Below are positions 1 to 5,886 of a DNA stretch of 7,241 nt, piece after piece (position 1 is the first letter of the stretch; each line of letters opens with the position of its first letter). Source of the stretch: Proteobacteria bacterium UBA6492 (GTDB taxonomy: Bacteria; Pseudomonadota; Gammaproteobacteria; UBA6429; Thiohalophilaceae); the NCBI GenBank assembly GCA_002436485.1, contig DJMK01000154.1:16536-23776 (forward strand), written 5' to 3'. Below the pieces are notes generated by a model that saw only the letters and a list, made by a program, of their open reading frames with translations, searched no databases and was not told the origin of the DNA. Position numbers and translations under genes: made by a program.

Positions 1-246
1 AGTCCACGCTATGCACACCACCCCGTCATCGTGAACCGACAGGGCGAAAAACTCAGTAAACAAACGCATGCAGCGGAGCTGGACAACGCACACCCGGTCG
101 AACAGATCTGGCAGGCACTGGCTTTTCTAGGCCAATCACCGGAACAAGCACTCAAACGTGCAACCGTTGGGGAGATCTGGGACTGGGCGCAGCATCATTG
201 GCACATGGACAGCGTACCCAAAACAAGGACGATACAAGAAGACTGA
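1..246 (+). CDS. gluQ: Glutamyl-Q tRNA(Asp) synthetase, C-terminal part (partial, start outside the window)
   Basis: The open frame enters from base 1 and ends at TGA 244-246, giving about 81 residues. The early segment VNRQGEKLSKQTHA contains KLSKQ, the class I aminoacyl-tRNA synthetase KMSKS-type loop in the form typical of GluQ, followed by the usual tail (LGQSPEQAL...EIWDWAQHHWHMDSVP), which resembles the C-terminus of E. coli GluQ. Family knowledge: GluQ is a paralogue of glutamyl-tRNA synthetase lacking the anticodon-binding domain, and it attaches glutamate to the queuosine base of tRNA(Asp) in the cytoplasm. The short tail after KLSKQ (about 60 residues) fits GluQ and not full-length GltX. 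An internal GTG at 31 is not a real start because the frame stays open upstream with family-like sequence (YAHHPVIV). The gene is convergent with the next one, with a 9-base gap and no room for a classical terminator. Confidence 0.9.
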   Translation, partial: SPRYAHHPVIVNRQGEKLSKQTHAAELDNAHPVEQIWQALAFLGQSPEQALKRATVGEIWDWAQHHWHMDSVPKTRTIQED

Positions 247-255
247 AACGAAGTG

Positions 256-621
256 CTATCGCAAGATAACCAGGAGTGAGAGCAAAACCATCAGCAACAA
301 CATTGCGTCTGGATGCAGCGTGGAGATCATCGGCCTGCCCTGGTGGACTGCCTGTTTGGGCTGGTACTGTTCTGACACACCAACACGCTTGCCAGCTTGA
401 TAGGTATTACGTATGAACTGCCTCACCCAGCATGGTGCGCGCCCGCTAAACAGGTAACGCGCATAACAGGCTTCCAGCTGGCATTCCGTGGCCATTTCAC
501 CATGCCACTCTCGGTAGGCCAGCTCAAACAAACGATACTCATTGACTGACAGCATGCGTAACGCTCTCTGGATATCGCGTTGATCCTGACTCAAGCAGTG
601 TGTTTGTCGTCTGAAAAACAT
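256..621 (-). CDS. Small uncharacterised protein with a hydrophobic C-terminus
   Basis: A 121-residue product is read from ATG 621. The frame can be extended to a TTG at 633, but I prefer the ATG because it has an AGG four bases upstream (weak) while the TTG has nothing. I do not recognise the family. The N-terminal half is basic and helical-looking, with a dense aromatic core (NEYRLFELAYREWHG at about 27-41, then ARYLFSGRAPCWVRQFIR at about 54-71) that reads like a conserved globular domain. The middle is polar, and residues 105-121 are almost entirely Leu/Met/Val/Ile, so it could be a tail-anchored membrane protein. There are four cysteines (9, 47, 52, 64) but no recognised metal motif. It is transcribed away from acs and towards gluQ. 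A TAATAT hexamer at 638-643 on the minus strand could be a -10 box, but the -35 is poor. The gene is probably real; its function is unknown. Confidence 0.6.
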   Translation of the reverse strand: MFFRRQTHCLSQDQRDIQRALRMLSVNEYRLFELAYREWHGEMATECQLEACYARYLFSGRAPCWVRQFIRNTYQAGKRVGVSEQYQPKQAVHQGRPMISTLHPDAMLLLMVLLSLLVILR

Positions 622-762
622 GGTACCTGGCAATGTATATTAGCAGTTCGTGATAAAGGGCTTAAAAATTTACCCAGTTAAACAACAGGTTACGCAGTTA
701 CATTTGCTGCCTAGCAAGTGCTTCGAATACCCACCGCTACCTGTATCGAGTATACTTTTGGC

Positions 763-785
763 TGCGTTGTCGGAACCCGACCGCA
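763..785. repeat. Inverted repeat / hairpin in the acs leader region
   Basis: TGCG (763-766) and GTCGG (769-773) pair with CCGAC (777-781) and CGCA (782-785), leaving a two-base TT bulge and an AAC loop: nine G/C-rich pairs. No T-run follows on either strand, so it is not a standard terminator. It could be an operator or an mRNA leader structure if transcription starts upstream of it. Confidence 0.5.
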
Positions 786-902
786 AACGTACAATTTGCT
801 ATGCGAGCCCGCTAATGAACAAAAATTGTCACATTAGTTAAATGCATTAGCGGCCAGTCAAACGATTCTCTTGAACACAAAACCGATAAAAACAGTGCCA
901 CA

Positions 903-906
903 AGGA
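903..906 (+). promoter_or_regulatory. Ribosome binding site of acs
   Basis: AGGA lies within CAAGGAAACT, eight bases before ATG 915. It supports this start, which also gives the normal family length and N-terminus. Confidence 0.75.
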
Positions 907-914
907 AACTAGCT

Positions 915-2861
915 ATGTCCGATAAAATCTATGATGTCCCCACCGATTTTGCAGCGAAGGCCCATATCGATGCCGCCACCTACCAGGAAATGTATAAACG
1001 CTCCGTCGATGACCCGGAAGGCTTCTGGGCCGAACAGGCCGACAAGTTTGTCAGCTGGTATAAGAAATGGGACAAGGTCATGGACTGGAGCTATGACCAG
1101 AATGACCTGTACATCAAGTGGTTTGAAGGCGGCAAGTTAAACGTTTCCTACAACTGTATCGATCGCCATCTCGAGACACGCGCTGATCAAACCGCCATCA
1201 TCTGGGAAGGTGATGATCCCAACAACAGTAAAAACATCACTTATAAAGAATTGCATGAACAGGTTAGCAAGCTGGCCAATGTGCTCAAGGCACGTGGCGT
1301 GAAAAAAGGCGATCGCGTCTGTATCTACATGCCAATGATCCCTGAAGCGGCCTACGCCATGCTGGCCTGCACACGTATCGGCGCAATTCACTCGGTGGTA
1401 TTTGGTGGTTTCTCACCGGAATCACTCAAAGATCGTATCCTGGATTCCGATTGCCGCGTCGTTATCACCGCTGATGAAGGTGTGCGTGGTGGCAAGAGCG
1501 TGCCGCTTAAAGCCAATACGGATAAAGCCGTGGCCAATTGTCCGAACGTACATACAGTACTCACCGTGAAACGTACCGGCGGTAACATCGACTGGAACGA
1601 CAAGATCGATGTGTGGTATCACGAACTGATGGCCGATGCTTCGGCCGATTGCCCACCGGAAGAAATGGATGCCGAAGATCCCATGTTCATCCTGTACACC
1701 TCCGGTTCAACCGGTAAACCAAAAGGTGTATTGCACACCACAGGTGGTTACCTTTTGTTTGCCACCATGACTACCAAGTACACTTTTGATTTACAGGAAG
1801 GCGATATCTACTGGTGTACAGCCGATGTGGGCTGGATTACCGGCCACACTTATCTTGTCTATGGCCCACTGGCCAACGGCGGCACTACCATTTCATTTGA
1901 AGGTGTCCCCAACTATCCCGATGCCTCGCGTTTCTGGCAGGTGTGCGACAAGCACAAGGTCAGTATTTTTTATACTGCCCCTACCGCCATTCGTGCACTG
2001 ATGCGTGAAGGCGATGCACCGGTAAAGAAGACATCGCGTGCCTCGATACGTCTACTGGGTACCGTGGGTGAACCGATCAACCCGGAGGCTTGGGAGTGGT
2101 ATCACAAGGTGGTCGGTGACGCGCGTTGTCCCATCGTGGATACCTGGTGGCAGACTGAAACCGGCGGCCATTTAATTACCCCGTTACCCGGTGCCACAAA
2201 AATGAAACCCGGCTCTGCTTCGACGCCGTTCTTTGGTGTAGTACCCGCCATCGTGGACCCGGAAAACGGCAAGATCATCGAAGACACCGAGGCACAGGGT
2301 GCATTGGTGATTACCCGTCCCTGGCCCAGCCAGATGCGCACCGTGTACGGTGACCATAAACGCTTTGCCGAAACCTATTTCAGTCAATATCCCGGTTACT
2401 ACTTTACCGGTGACGGTGCACGCCGTGACAAGGACGGTTATTACTGGATCACCGGGCGCATGGATGATGTGTTAAACGTATCCGGTCACCGCATGGGTAC
2501 CGCCGAGGTAGAAAGCGCACTGGTATTGCACGACAGCGTCGCCGAAGCCGCCGTGGTCGGTTACCCCCACGACATCAAGGGCCAGGGTATCTATGCCTAT
2601 GTAACGCCCGTGATCGGTGTTGAACCCAGCGAGGACTTGAAGAAGGAACTGGTCGAGATGTGTCGCCAGGAAATCGGCCCCATCGCGAAACCCGATGTTA
2701 TTCAATTTGCACCTGGCCTGCCAAAAACTCGTTCTGGCAAAATCATGCGCCGTATCCTGCGCAAGATTGCCGAAAACGATATCGACAACATGGGCGACAC
2801 CTCCACCCTCGCCGACCCGAGCGTGGTGGATGAGCTGGTAAAAAACCGCGCGAACAAGTAG
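915..2861 (+). CDS. acs: Acetyl-CoA synthetase, AMP-forming
   Basis: This is a 648-residue cytoplasmic enzyme of the ANL adenylate-forming superfamily that makes acetyl-CoA from acetate, ATP and CoA through acetyl-AMP. The length matches the family (about 650). All landmarks are intact: the phosphate loop YTSGSTGKPKG at 261-271; the substrate-pocket segment ADVGWITGHTY; GEP at 385-387; TWWQTE at 410-415, whose second Trp limits the acyl pocket to acetate-sized acids; the hinge and ribose-binding segment with YFTGDG (Asp500) and GRMDD (Arg515, Asp517); and the C-terminal PKTRSGKIMRR with catalytic Lys609. In Salmonella Lys609 is the residue that is reversibly acetylated by Pat and deacetylated by CobB, so the same control is plausible here. 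It appears monocistronic: a 131-base gap and a base-composition change separate it from the next gene, and no acetate permease gene adjoins it. The Trp in the pocket argues against propionyl-CoA synthetase. Confidence 0.98.
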   Translation: MSDKIYDVPTDFAAKAHIDAATYQEMYKRSVDDPEGFWAEQADKFVSWYKKWDKVMDWSYDQNDLYIKWFEGGKLNVSYNCIDRHLETRADQTAIIWEGDDPNNSKNITYKELHEQVSKLANVLKARGVKKGDRVCIYMPMIPEAAYAMLACTRIGAIHSVVFGGFSPESLKDRILDSDCRVVITADEGVRGGKSVPLKANTDKAVANCPNVHTVLTVKRTGGNIDWNDKIDVWYHELMADASADCPPEEMDAEDPMFILYTSGSTGKPKGVLHTTGGYLLFATMTTKYTFDLQEGDIYWCTADVGWITGHTYLVYGPLANGGTTISFEGVPNYPDASRFWQVCDKHKVSIFYTAPTAIRALMREGDAPVKKTSRASIRLLGTVGEPINPEAWEWYHKVVGDARCPIVDTWWQTETGGHLITPLPGATKMKPGSASTPFFGVVPAIVDPENGKIIEDTEAQGALVITRPWPSQMRTVYGDHKRFAETYFSQYPGYYFTGDGARRDKDGYYWITGRMDDVLNVSGHRMGTAEVESALVLHDSVAEAAVVGYPHDIKGQGIYAYVTPVIGVEPSEDLKKELVEMCRQEIGPIAKPDVIQFAPGLPKTRSGKIMRRILRKIAENDIDNMGDTSTLADPSVVDELVKNRANK

Positions 2862-2872
2862 ATACAAAAAAA

Positions 2873-2893
2873 GATAGATATAGATATAGAAAT
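2873..2893. repeat. Short AT-rich tandem repeat after acs
   Basis: The stretch GATAGATATAGATATAG consists of imperfect units of ATAGAT/TATAGA just after the acs stop and an A7 run. It marks the border between the GC-richer acs gene and the AT-rich cassette. It could act as an AT-rich promoter-upstream element or simply be slippage. Confidence 0.5.
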
Positions 2894-2935
2894 AGTAAAA
2901 GGGATGAAAATCTCGTGATTTCGCTTCAAAGAAAT

Positions 2936-2954
2936 CAGGCAGATTTTCTGCCTG
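2936..2954. repeat. Perfect 8-bp stem-loop between acs and the bestrophin-like gene
   Basis: CAGGCAGA (2936-2943), loop TTT, TCTGCCTG (2947-2954). On the plus strand no T-run follows, so it is not a canonical terminator for acs. On the minus strand ATTTCTTTG follows, which would be a weak U-tract. It lies about 40 bases before the next start codon, so it could also be a leader structure. Confidence 0.5.
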
Positions 2955-2992
2955 CTGATGGTAACTACCCCGATAACAATGAATAAAGGCAT

Positions 2993-3766
2993 ATGACTAT
3001 GGAATTCTGGGATTCTCTGCCGATATTTATCATTTATTTTGGTATCGTCAGTTTTCTTGCAATCTCATTCGAAATCGGTTTTCAAACAGGCAAGTTTACC
3101 AGGTCACATTACGAACGAAAATCTGACACCAGCCCCGGACCAATGGTGGCAGGTGTGCTAACAATGTTGGCCTTTGTATTAGCATTTATGTTTAGTATCA
3201 CGGCTTCAAGATTCGATAACAGGAAACAGCTTGTCGTTGATGAAGCAAATATCATCAGCACCACGTATCTTCGAGCTGACTTGCTTGGCCAGCCACATAG
3301 TTCAGAAGCTAAAAAACTATTGCGCGAGTATGTGGATATTCGGCTTAAAGCAATAGAAGAAAAGGACATAAAAACTGGAATAGAAAAGTCGTTGGAGATA
3401 ACAAATCTTCTCTGGACAACGGCCAGCAACGCAGCAAAAAATGAACCATCCATATTAACTTCATTAATGTTGCAGTCTGTTAACCAGATAATGGATATAC
3501 ATGAAAAAAGAGTCAATGCAGCTTTGCACGATCGCATACCTAACAGTATATGGATAACTCTAATGATAATAATTGCGCTCTCAATGGTAACATTGGGTTC
3601 GCAAACAGGGCTTGTGAAGACACGCAGGCTAATTCAGGTAATTCCGATGGTATTTGCGTTCTCTGCGCTAATAACAGTGGTTGTTGACCTCGATCGCCCT
3701 GCCCAATTAGGGTTAATCGGAGTAAGTCAGGATGCCATGCTTGATCTTCAAAAAAGATTGGACTGA
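2993..3766 (+). CDS. Bestrophin-like domain (DUF4239-type) membrane protein
   Basis: This is a 257-residue inner-membrane protein with four predicted helices, at about 9-30, 50-70, 186-206 and 215-232, and a helical soluble stretch between the second and third. The block ASRFDNRKQLVVDEANIIST at 71-90, continuing to the TYLRADLL element, and the C-terminal DLDRPAQLGLIGVSQDAM (232-249) are the hallmarks I associate with the DUF4239/bestrophin-like family. Bestrophins proper are anion channels, but the bacterial DUF4239 members have no settled function, so transport is only a guess. Two starts are possible. The AAAGG at 2985-2989 is three bases from ATG 2993 but nine from ATG 2999, so the true product may begin at the second Met (MEFWDS, 255 residues). 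It is first in an AT-rich cassette, followed 52 bases later by the oxidoreductase. A five-codon frame (2979-2996) overlaps its start. Confidence 0.85.
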   Translation: MTMEFWDSLPIFIIYFGIVSFLAISFEIGFQTGKFTRSHYERKSDTSPGPMVAGVLTMLAFVLAFMFSITASRFDNRKQLVVDEANIISTTYLRADLLGQPHSSEAKKLLREYVDIRLKAIEEKDIKTGIEKSLEITNLLWTTASNAAKNEPSILTSLMLQSVNQIMDIHEKRVNAALHDRIPNSIWITLMIIIALSMVTLGSQTGLVKTRRLIQVIPMVFAFSALITVVVDLDRPAQLGLIGVSQDAMLDLQKRLD

Positions 3767-3770
3767 CAAG

Positions 3771-3812
3771 AAAGGAGAAGAAAACGTGATCGCTTGTTCG
3801 TTAGGTGTCTAG
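3771..3812 (+). promoter_or_regulatory. Strong ribosome binding site plus eight-codon mini-cistron before the oxidoreductase
   Basis: AAAGGAG (3771-3777) stands eight bases before GTG 3786, the best ribosome binding site in the cassette. The frame then reads GTG ATC GCT TGT TCG TTA GGT GTC TAG (VIACSLGV, stop 3810-3812). The next gene starts at ATG 3819, six bases after the amber stop and in the same frame, and has no good ribosome binding site of its own. Ribosomes loaded here could reinitiate at 3819. Alternatively it is a relic of a longer N-terminus cut by a TAG. No transcription-attenuation structure is obvious. Confidence 0.4.
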
Positions 3813-3818
3813 AGATTT

Positions 3819-4397
3819 ATGAAAAAGAAGATTCTGGTTATACTTGGGCATCCTGATTCAGAAAGTTTTTGTGGCGCTCTCGCCGATGCATATATTGAAG
3901 GCGCAAACACTGCAGGAAACGAGATACGCACGCTTAAGTTAGGTGACTTAAATTTTGATCCAATTCTTTGGAAAGGTTACAGCAAAATACAAGAACTAGA
4001 ATCGGATCTTGTTAAAGCCCAGGAGCTGATTCTCTGGTCTAATCACATAGTATTCATTTATCCCAACTGGTGGGGTGCGATGCCTGCATTACTGAAAGGT
4101 TTTTTTGATCGCGCTTTTTTACCTGGCTTTGCTTTTAAATATCGCGAGGGATCTCCATTTTGGGATAAGCTGCTGGCTGGACGCACTGCGCACTTAATTG
4201 TAACAATGGATACCCCGCCCTGGTATTACCGTTGGATATATCGCCGGCCCGGCCACAATGAAATGAAACGAACAATCCTTGGGTTTTGTGGCATCAAGGT
4301 CGTAAAGATAACGGAATTTGCTATTGTTCGAGACTCACTGCCTGCAATAAGGGATAAATGGATTTCCATGGCTAAAAAGCTTGGAACAAATGCCTGA
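3819..4397 (+). CDS. Flavodoxin-fold NAD(P)H-dependent (quinone-type) oxidoreductase
   Basis: This 192-residue soluble cytoplasmic protein belongs to the Flavodoxin_2 group (NQO1, MdaB and KefF relatives). The N-terminal strand KKILVILGHPDSESFCGAL (3-21) is the FMN phosphate loop. The segment PNWWGAMPALLKGFFDRAF, continuing as LPGFAF (82-106), is the family signature shaping the flavin and substrate site. The PPWYYRW...FCGIK region towards the C-terminus is also typical. Such enzymes usually reduce quinones or similar electrophiles by two electrons using NAD(P)H on FMN; KefF-type members additionally gate potassium efflux channels. The exact substrate cannot be read here. Length is normal and ATG 3819 gives the standard family N-terminus, though no clear ribosome binding site precedes it except the mini-cistron signal further upstream. 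It shares the AT-rich composition of its neighbours and is 34 bases from the next gene, so co-transcription is likely. Confidence 0.88.
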   Translation: MKKKILVILGHPDSESFCGALADAYIEGANTAGNEIRTLKLGDLNFDPILWKGYSKIQELESDLVKAQELILWSNHIVFIYPNWWGAMPALLKGFFDRAFLPGFAFKYREGSPFWDKLLAGRTAHLIVTMDTPPWYYRWIYRRPGHNEMKRTILGFCGIKVVKITEFAIVRDSLPAIRDKWISMAKKLGTNA

Positions 4398-4431
4398 AAA
4401 CACTTAACCAGCCACATACACAGGAAATGAC

Positions 4432-4869
4432 ATGCAATTATTTCTAGGGTGGGTACTGATTATATTCCCTGGCTTTCTGTATGCCGGGCAAATTATTTCA
4501 TCTGTCAATTTTTCACTGTCACAAAAGCTGGGGTTGCAGGAGAACCCGGACGAGGCGGATCAATTATTACAAAGATCAGAGAGGTATACAGCATACTGGG
4601 ATCTTGTGACAGTACTTTGGCTGCCGCTATCAGGCATTCTCATGATATTAAATAACTCAGCATGGCCACTATTTGCCCTGGTAGGAGGTGCGATCTATCT
4701 GGATGCAGCTGGTCGGGAAGCGGTAAAGATTCTCAGTTTCAAACACGAAGGTATTCGACTGGGCTCAGCCAAACAGCACCGATTCTTTTTATCAACCTAC
4801 ATAATTATGGCAGTGCTGGGTATCGTAACGATCGTTTTCTCGGTGAAAAAACTTTGGATGCTACTTTAG
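4432..4869 (+). CDS. Uncharacterised four-helix membrane protein
   Basis: This is a 145-residue hydrophobic protein. ATG 4432 is supported by AGGA at 4422-4425, six bases upstream. Predicted membrane helices lie at about 3-25, 57-75, 78-92 and 119-142. The first two are separated by a polar stretch with an acidic patch (LGLQENPDEADQLLQRSERY, 33-52) and an ERYTAYWD element; the third carries an Asp (IYLDAAGREA, 88-97) at the membrane edge. The pattern looks like a conserved family, not random sequence, but I cannot name it. It is the third gene of the cassette, 34 bases after the oxidoreductase, so it may be a membrane partner of that flavoprotein. It converges on the 57-residue minus-strand gene with only 13 bases between the stops. 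Confidence 0.75.
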   Translation: MQLFLGWVLIIFPGFLYAGQIISSVNFSLSQKLGLQENPDEADQLLQRSERYTAYWDLVTVLWLPLSGILMILNNSAWPLFALVGGAIYLDAAGREAVKILSFKHEGIRLGSAKQHRFFLSTYIIMAVLGIVTIVFSVKKLWMLL

Positions 4870-4882
4870 GGAAGGAAAATAC

Positions 4883-5056
4883 CTAGTCGCCTTCAAATAC
4901 CATGATAATTTCTTTTAGACCACTATCCAGAATGACCTCAGGTGGCACCTGCAAGGTAACAATAATCACAGCGGTAAATGCGGTATAGCCGATTACGCCA
5001 TTCATTAAAAACAGAAATAACTCGTTTTCTAGTAACTTCTTGAATCGTGCCTTCAT
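4883..5056 (-). CDS. Small single-helix membrane protein, 57 residues
   Basis: ATG 5056 (read from CAT at 5054-5056) opens 57 codons to TAG at 4883-4885. The product has a basic amphipathic start (MKARFKKLLENE), then a hydrophobic helix at about 13-36 (LFLFLMNGVIGYTAFTAVII...) and an acidic tail (PPEVILDSGLKEIIMVFEGD). Such a charge-helix-charge layout, positive inside and acidic outside, is what real small membrane proteins show and would be surprising in noise. An in-frame TGA lies four codons before the ATG, so it cannot be longer. No good ribosome binding site is visible (GATAGTCCC precedes the ATG), and an internal Met18 is an alternative start. I do not recognise the family. It stands alone, convergent with the cassette and 206 bases downstream of the SRPBCC gene. 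Confidence 0.6.
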   Translation of the reverse strand: MKARFKKLLENELFLFLMNGVIGYTAFTAVIIVTLQVPPEVILDSGLKEIIMVFEGD

Positions 5057-5262
5057 GGGACTATCTGGTCAGTCAATTAGCACACCATCACATGGCAAAC
5101 TAGTACAAACTCAGGTATGCAGGTTTCAGTCAGTGCTTAATATGACTATCGGGCAGATACAAAAAAGCTTTAGCAAATACTGATATTCGCCATAGTAGTT
5201 CGTTAAGTATTTTAAAAGTGAATATAAAACAGATTTAGCTTTAATAGCTAACCAGTTGATAA
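5057..5262. other. AT-rich intergenic spacer
   Basis: It lies between the end of the minus-strand operon and the 57-residue gene. A weak 6-bp stem (TTAGCT at 5235-5240, AGCTAA at 5246-5251) just past the SRPBCC stop could help end transcription, but its T-run is poor. GACTATC occurs twice (5059 and 5144), and variants of TCAGTCA occur at 5068 and 5131. I see no RNA gene and no convincing promoter. Confidence 0.4.
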
Positions 5263-5886
5263 TCAGGCGTATTCGGAAAAATAGATACCGGCACCCAAAA
5301 TAATTAATGCGATTTCAACCACTGTGATCCAGAGCAGGATATAGGTAATCCTACGGCCGGAAGGTTTCATGGGTTGCCAAACACGGCGCATGTACCAGCG
5401 CCACAGTCCAAATCGGGACCATTTTTTCCAGTCAATCAAAAAGCGCTGCAGGTATTCTGCCCAGACGGTGATGCTTTTGTCTACTTCACCTAGGTGCTCC
5501 TTTCGTTCAGCTTCACTCAGTCCTTCGTACCTGTCTGTAATTGTCAGCCTGGCACCCTGCTCTACCGGCTCGATATTGAACTCCGTGCTGGATTTAATGC
5601 CGTTCGAATAGTCGACCCGCAAACCATTGGGTGTTTCGCTGACATTAACTTCAGTTTCAAACTCAAATGGAGTTTCCTGGCTGATATTTTTGGCACTGAA
5701 CAGGTAGCGGTTATTATCCAGTTGTTTCCACTGTTTGAATTCCAGCATGGGGTTGATACGAAACAGGCGTTCAACATCCACCTGGCAGAAGGTTTTTAAT
5801 ACTTCCGCGCTAAGGGGTGTATTTACAGAGGCCCAGGCCGCATCCTCGCTCGCCGGCGGGACTGCAACAACCGCTTGCTCACTCAT
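5263..5886 (-). CDS. SRPBCC-like domain protein with C-terminal membrane anchor
   Basis: A 207-residue product. Residues about 15-150 have the alternating strand pattern of the SRPBCC/START-like fold: an opening WASVNTPLSAEVLKTFCQ helix region, then strands such as FKQWKQLDNNRYLFSAKN, FEFETEVNVSETPNGLRVDY, STEFNIEPVEQGARLTITDR, and a long closing helix (about 125-155). These folds hold hydrophobic ligands in a cavity, but the ligand here is unknown. A strongly basic, Trp-rich link (KKWSRFGLWRWYMRRVW) leads to one membrane helix at about 180-203, so the domain probably sits on the cytoplasmic face of the membrane. The start ATG 5886 lies inside the stop of the Usp gene (ATGAGTGA, eight-base overlap) and has no ribosome binding site, so its translation is probably coupled. 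The SRPBCC call rests on pattern, not on a search. Confidence 0.7.
   Translation of the reverse strand: MSEQAVVAVPPASEDAAWASVNTPLSAEVLKTFCQVDVERLFRINPMLEFKQWKQLDNNRYLFSAKNISQETPFEFETEVNVSETPNGLRVDYSNGIKSSTEFNIEPVEQGARLTITDRYEGLSEAERKEHLGEVDKSITVWAEYLQRFLIDWKKWSRFGLWRWYMRRVWQPMKPSGRRITYILLWITVVEIALIILGAGIYFSEYA

Larger units (their letters stand above)
634..914. promoter_or_regulatory. Divergent intergenic region upstream of acs
   Basis: This stretch separates the minus-strand gene from acs and must hold the promoters of both. A 63-codon frame on the plus strand (650-841) does not look like protein. Visible elements are: a CAGTTA direct repeat (675-680 and 695-700, 20 bases apart); an inverted repeat TTGCT-GCCT-AGCAA (704-717); a hairpin at 763-785; an inverted repeat GCAAA-N7-TTTGC (783-799); and a CATTAG pair (832 and 845). 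I see no convincing sigma-70 or sigma-54 promoter and no good CRP site by eye. In other gammaproteobacteria acs is controlled by CRP or by CrbS/CrbR; whether either applies here cannot be read from the sequence. Confidence 0.5.

Noticed and set aside
158..400. 80-codon frame overlapping the gluQ end and the small minus-strand gene
   Set aside because: It is a shadow in another frame of two better supported genes, with implausible composition.
650..841. 63-codon frame upstream of acs on the plus strand
   Set aside because: Its product has no domain-like or helix pattern, no ribosome binding site, and lies in the control region; it is most likely chance.
826..854. Possible -35 (TTGTCA) for acs
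   Set aside because: The hexamer at 16-17 bases downstream (TAGCGG or AGCGGC) is nothing like a -10 box.
2472..2867. 131-codon minus-strand frame within acs
   Set aside because: It is antisense to a complete, strongly conserved enzyme; the open frame follows from acs codon bias.
2915..2986. GTG-started 23-codon frame between acs and the cassette
   Set aside because: Ribosome binding site spacing is poor, the peptide has no feature, and it overlaps the stem-loop.
3109..3537. 142-codon minus-strand frame inside the bestrophin-like gene
   Set aside because: It is antisense to a family-matching gene and has low-complexity Ser-rich content typical of antisense reading.
5235..5251. Intrinsic terminator after the SRPBCC gene
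   Set aside because: The stem is only six AT-rich pairs and no clean T-run follows on the minus strand, so it is noted only as a weak stem.
5494..5799. 101-codon plus-strand frame opposite the SRPBCC-like gene
   Set aside because: It is antisense to a gene coupled by overlap to a recognisable Usp gene; no independent support.
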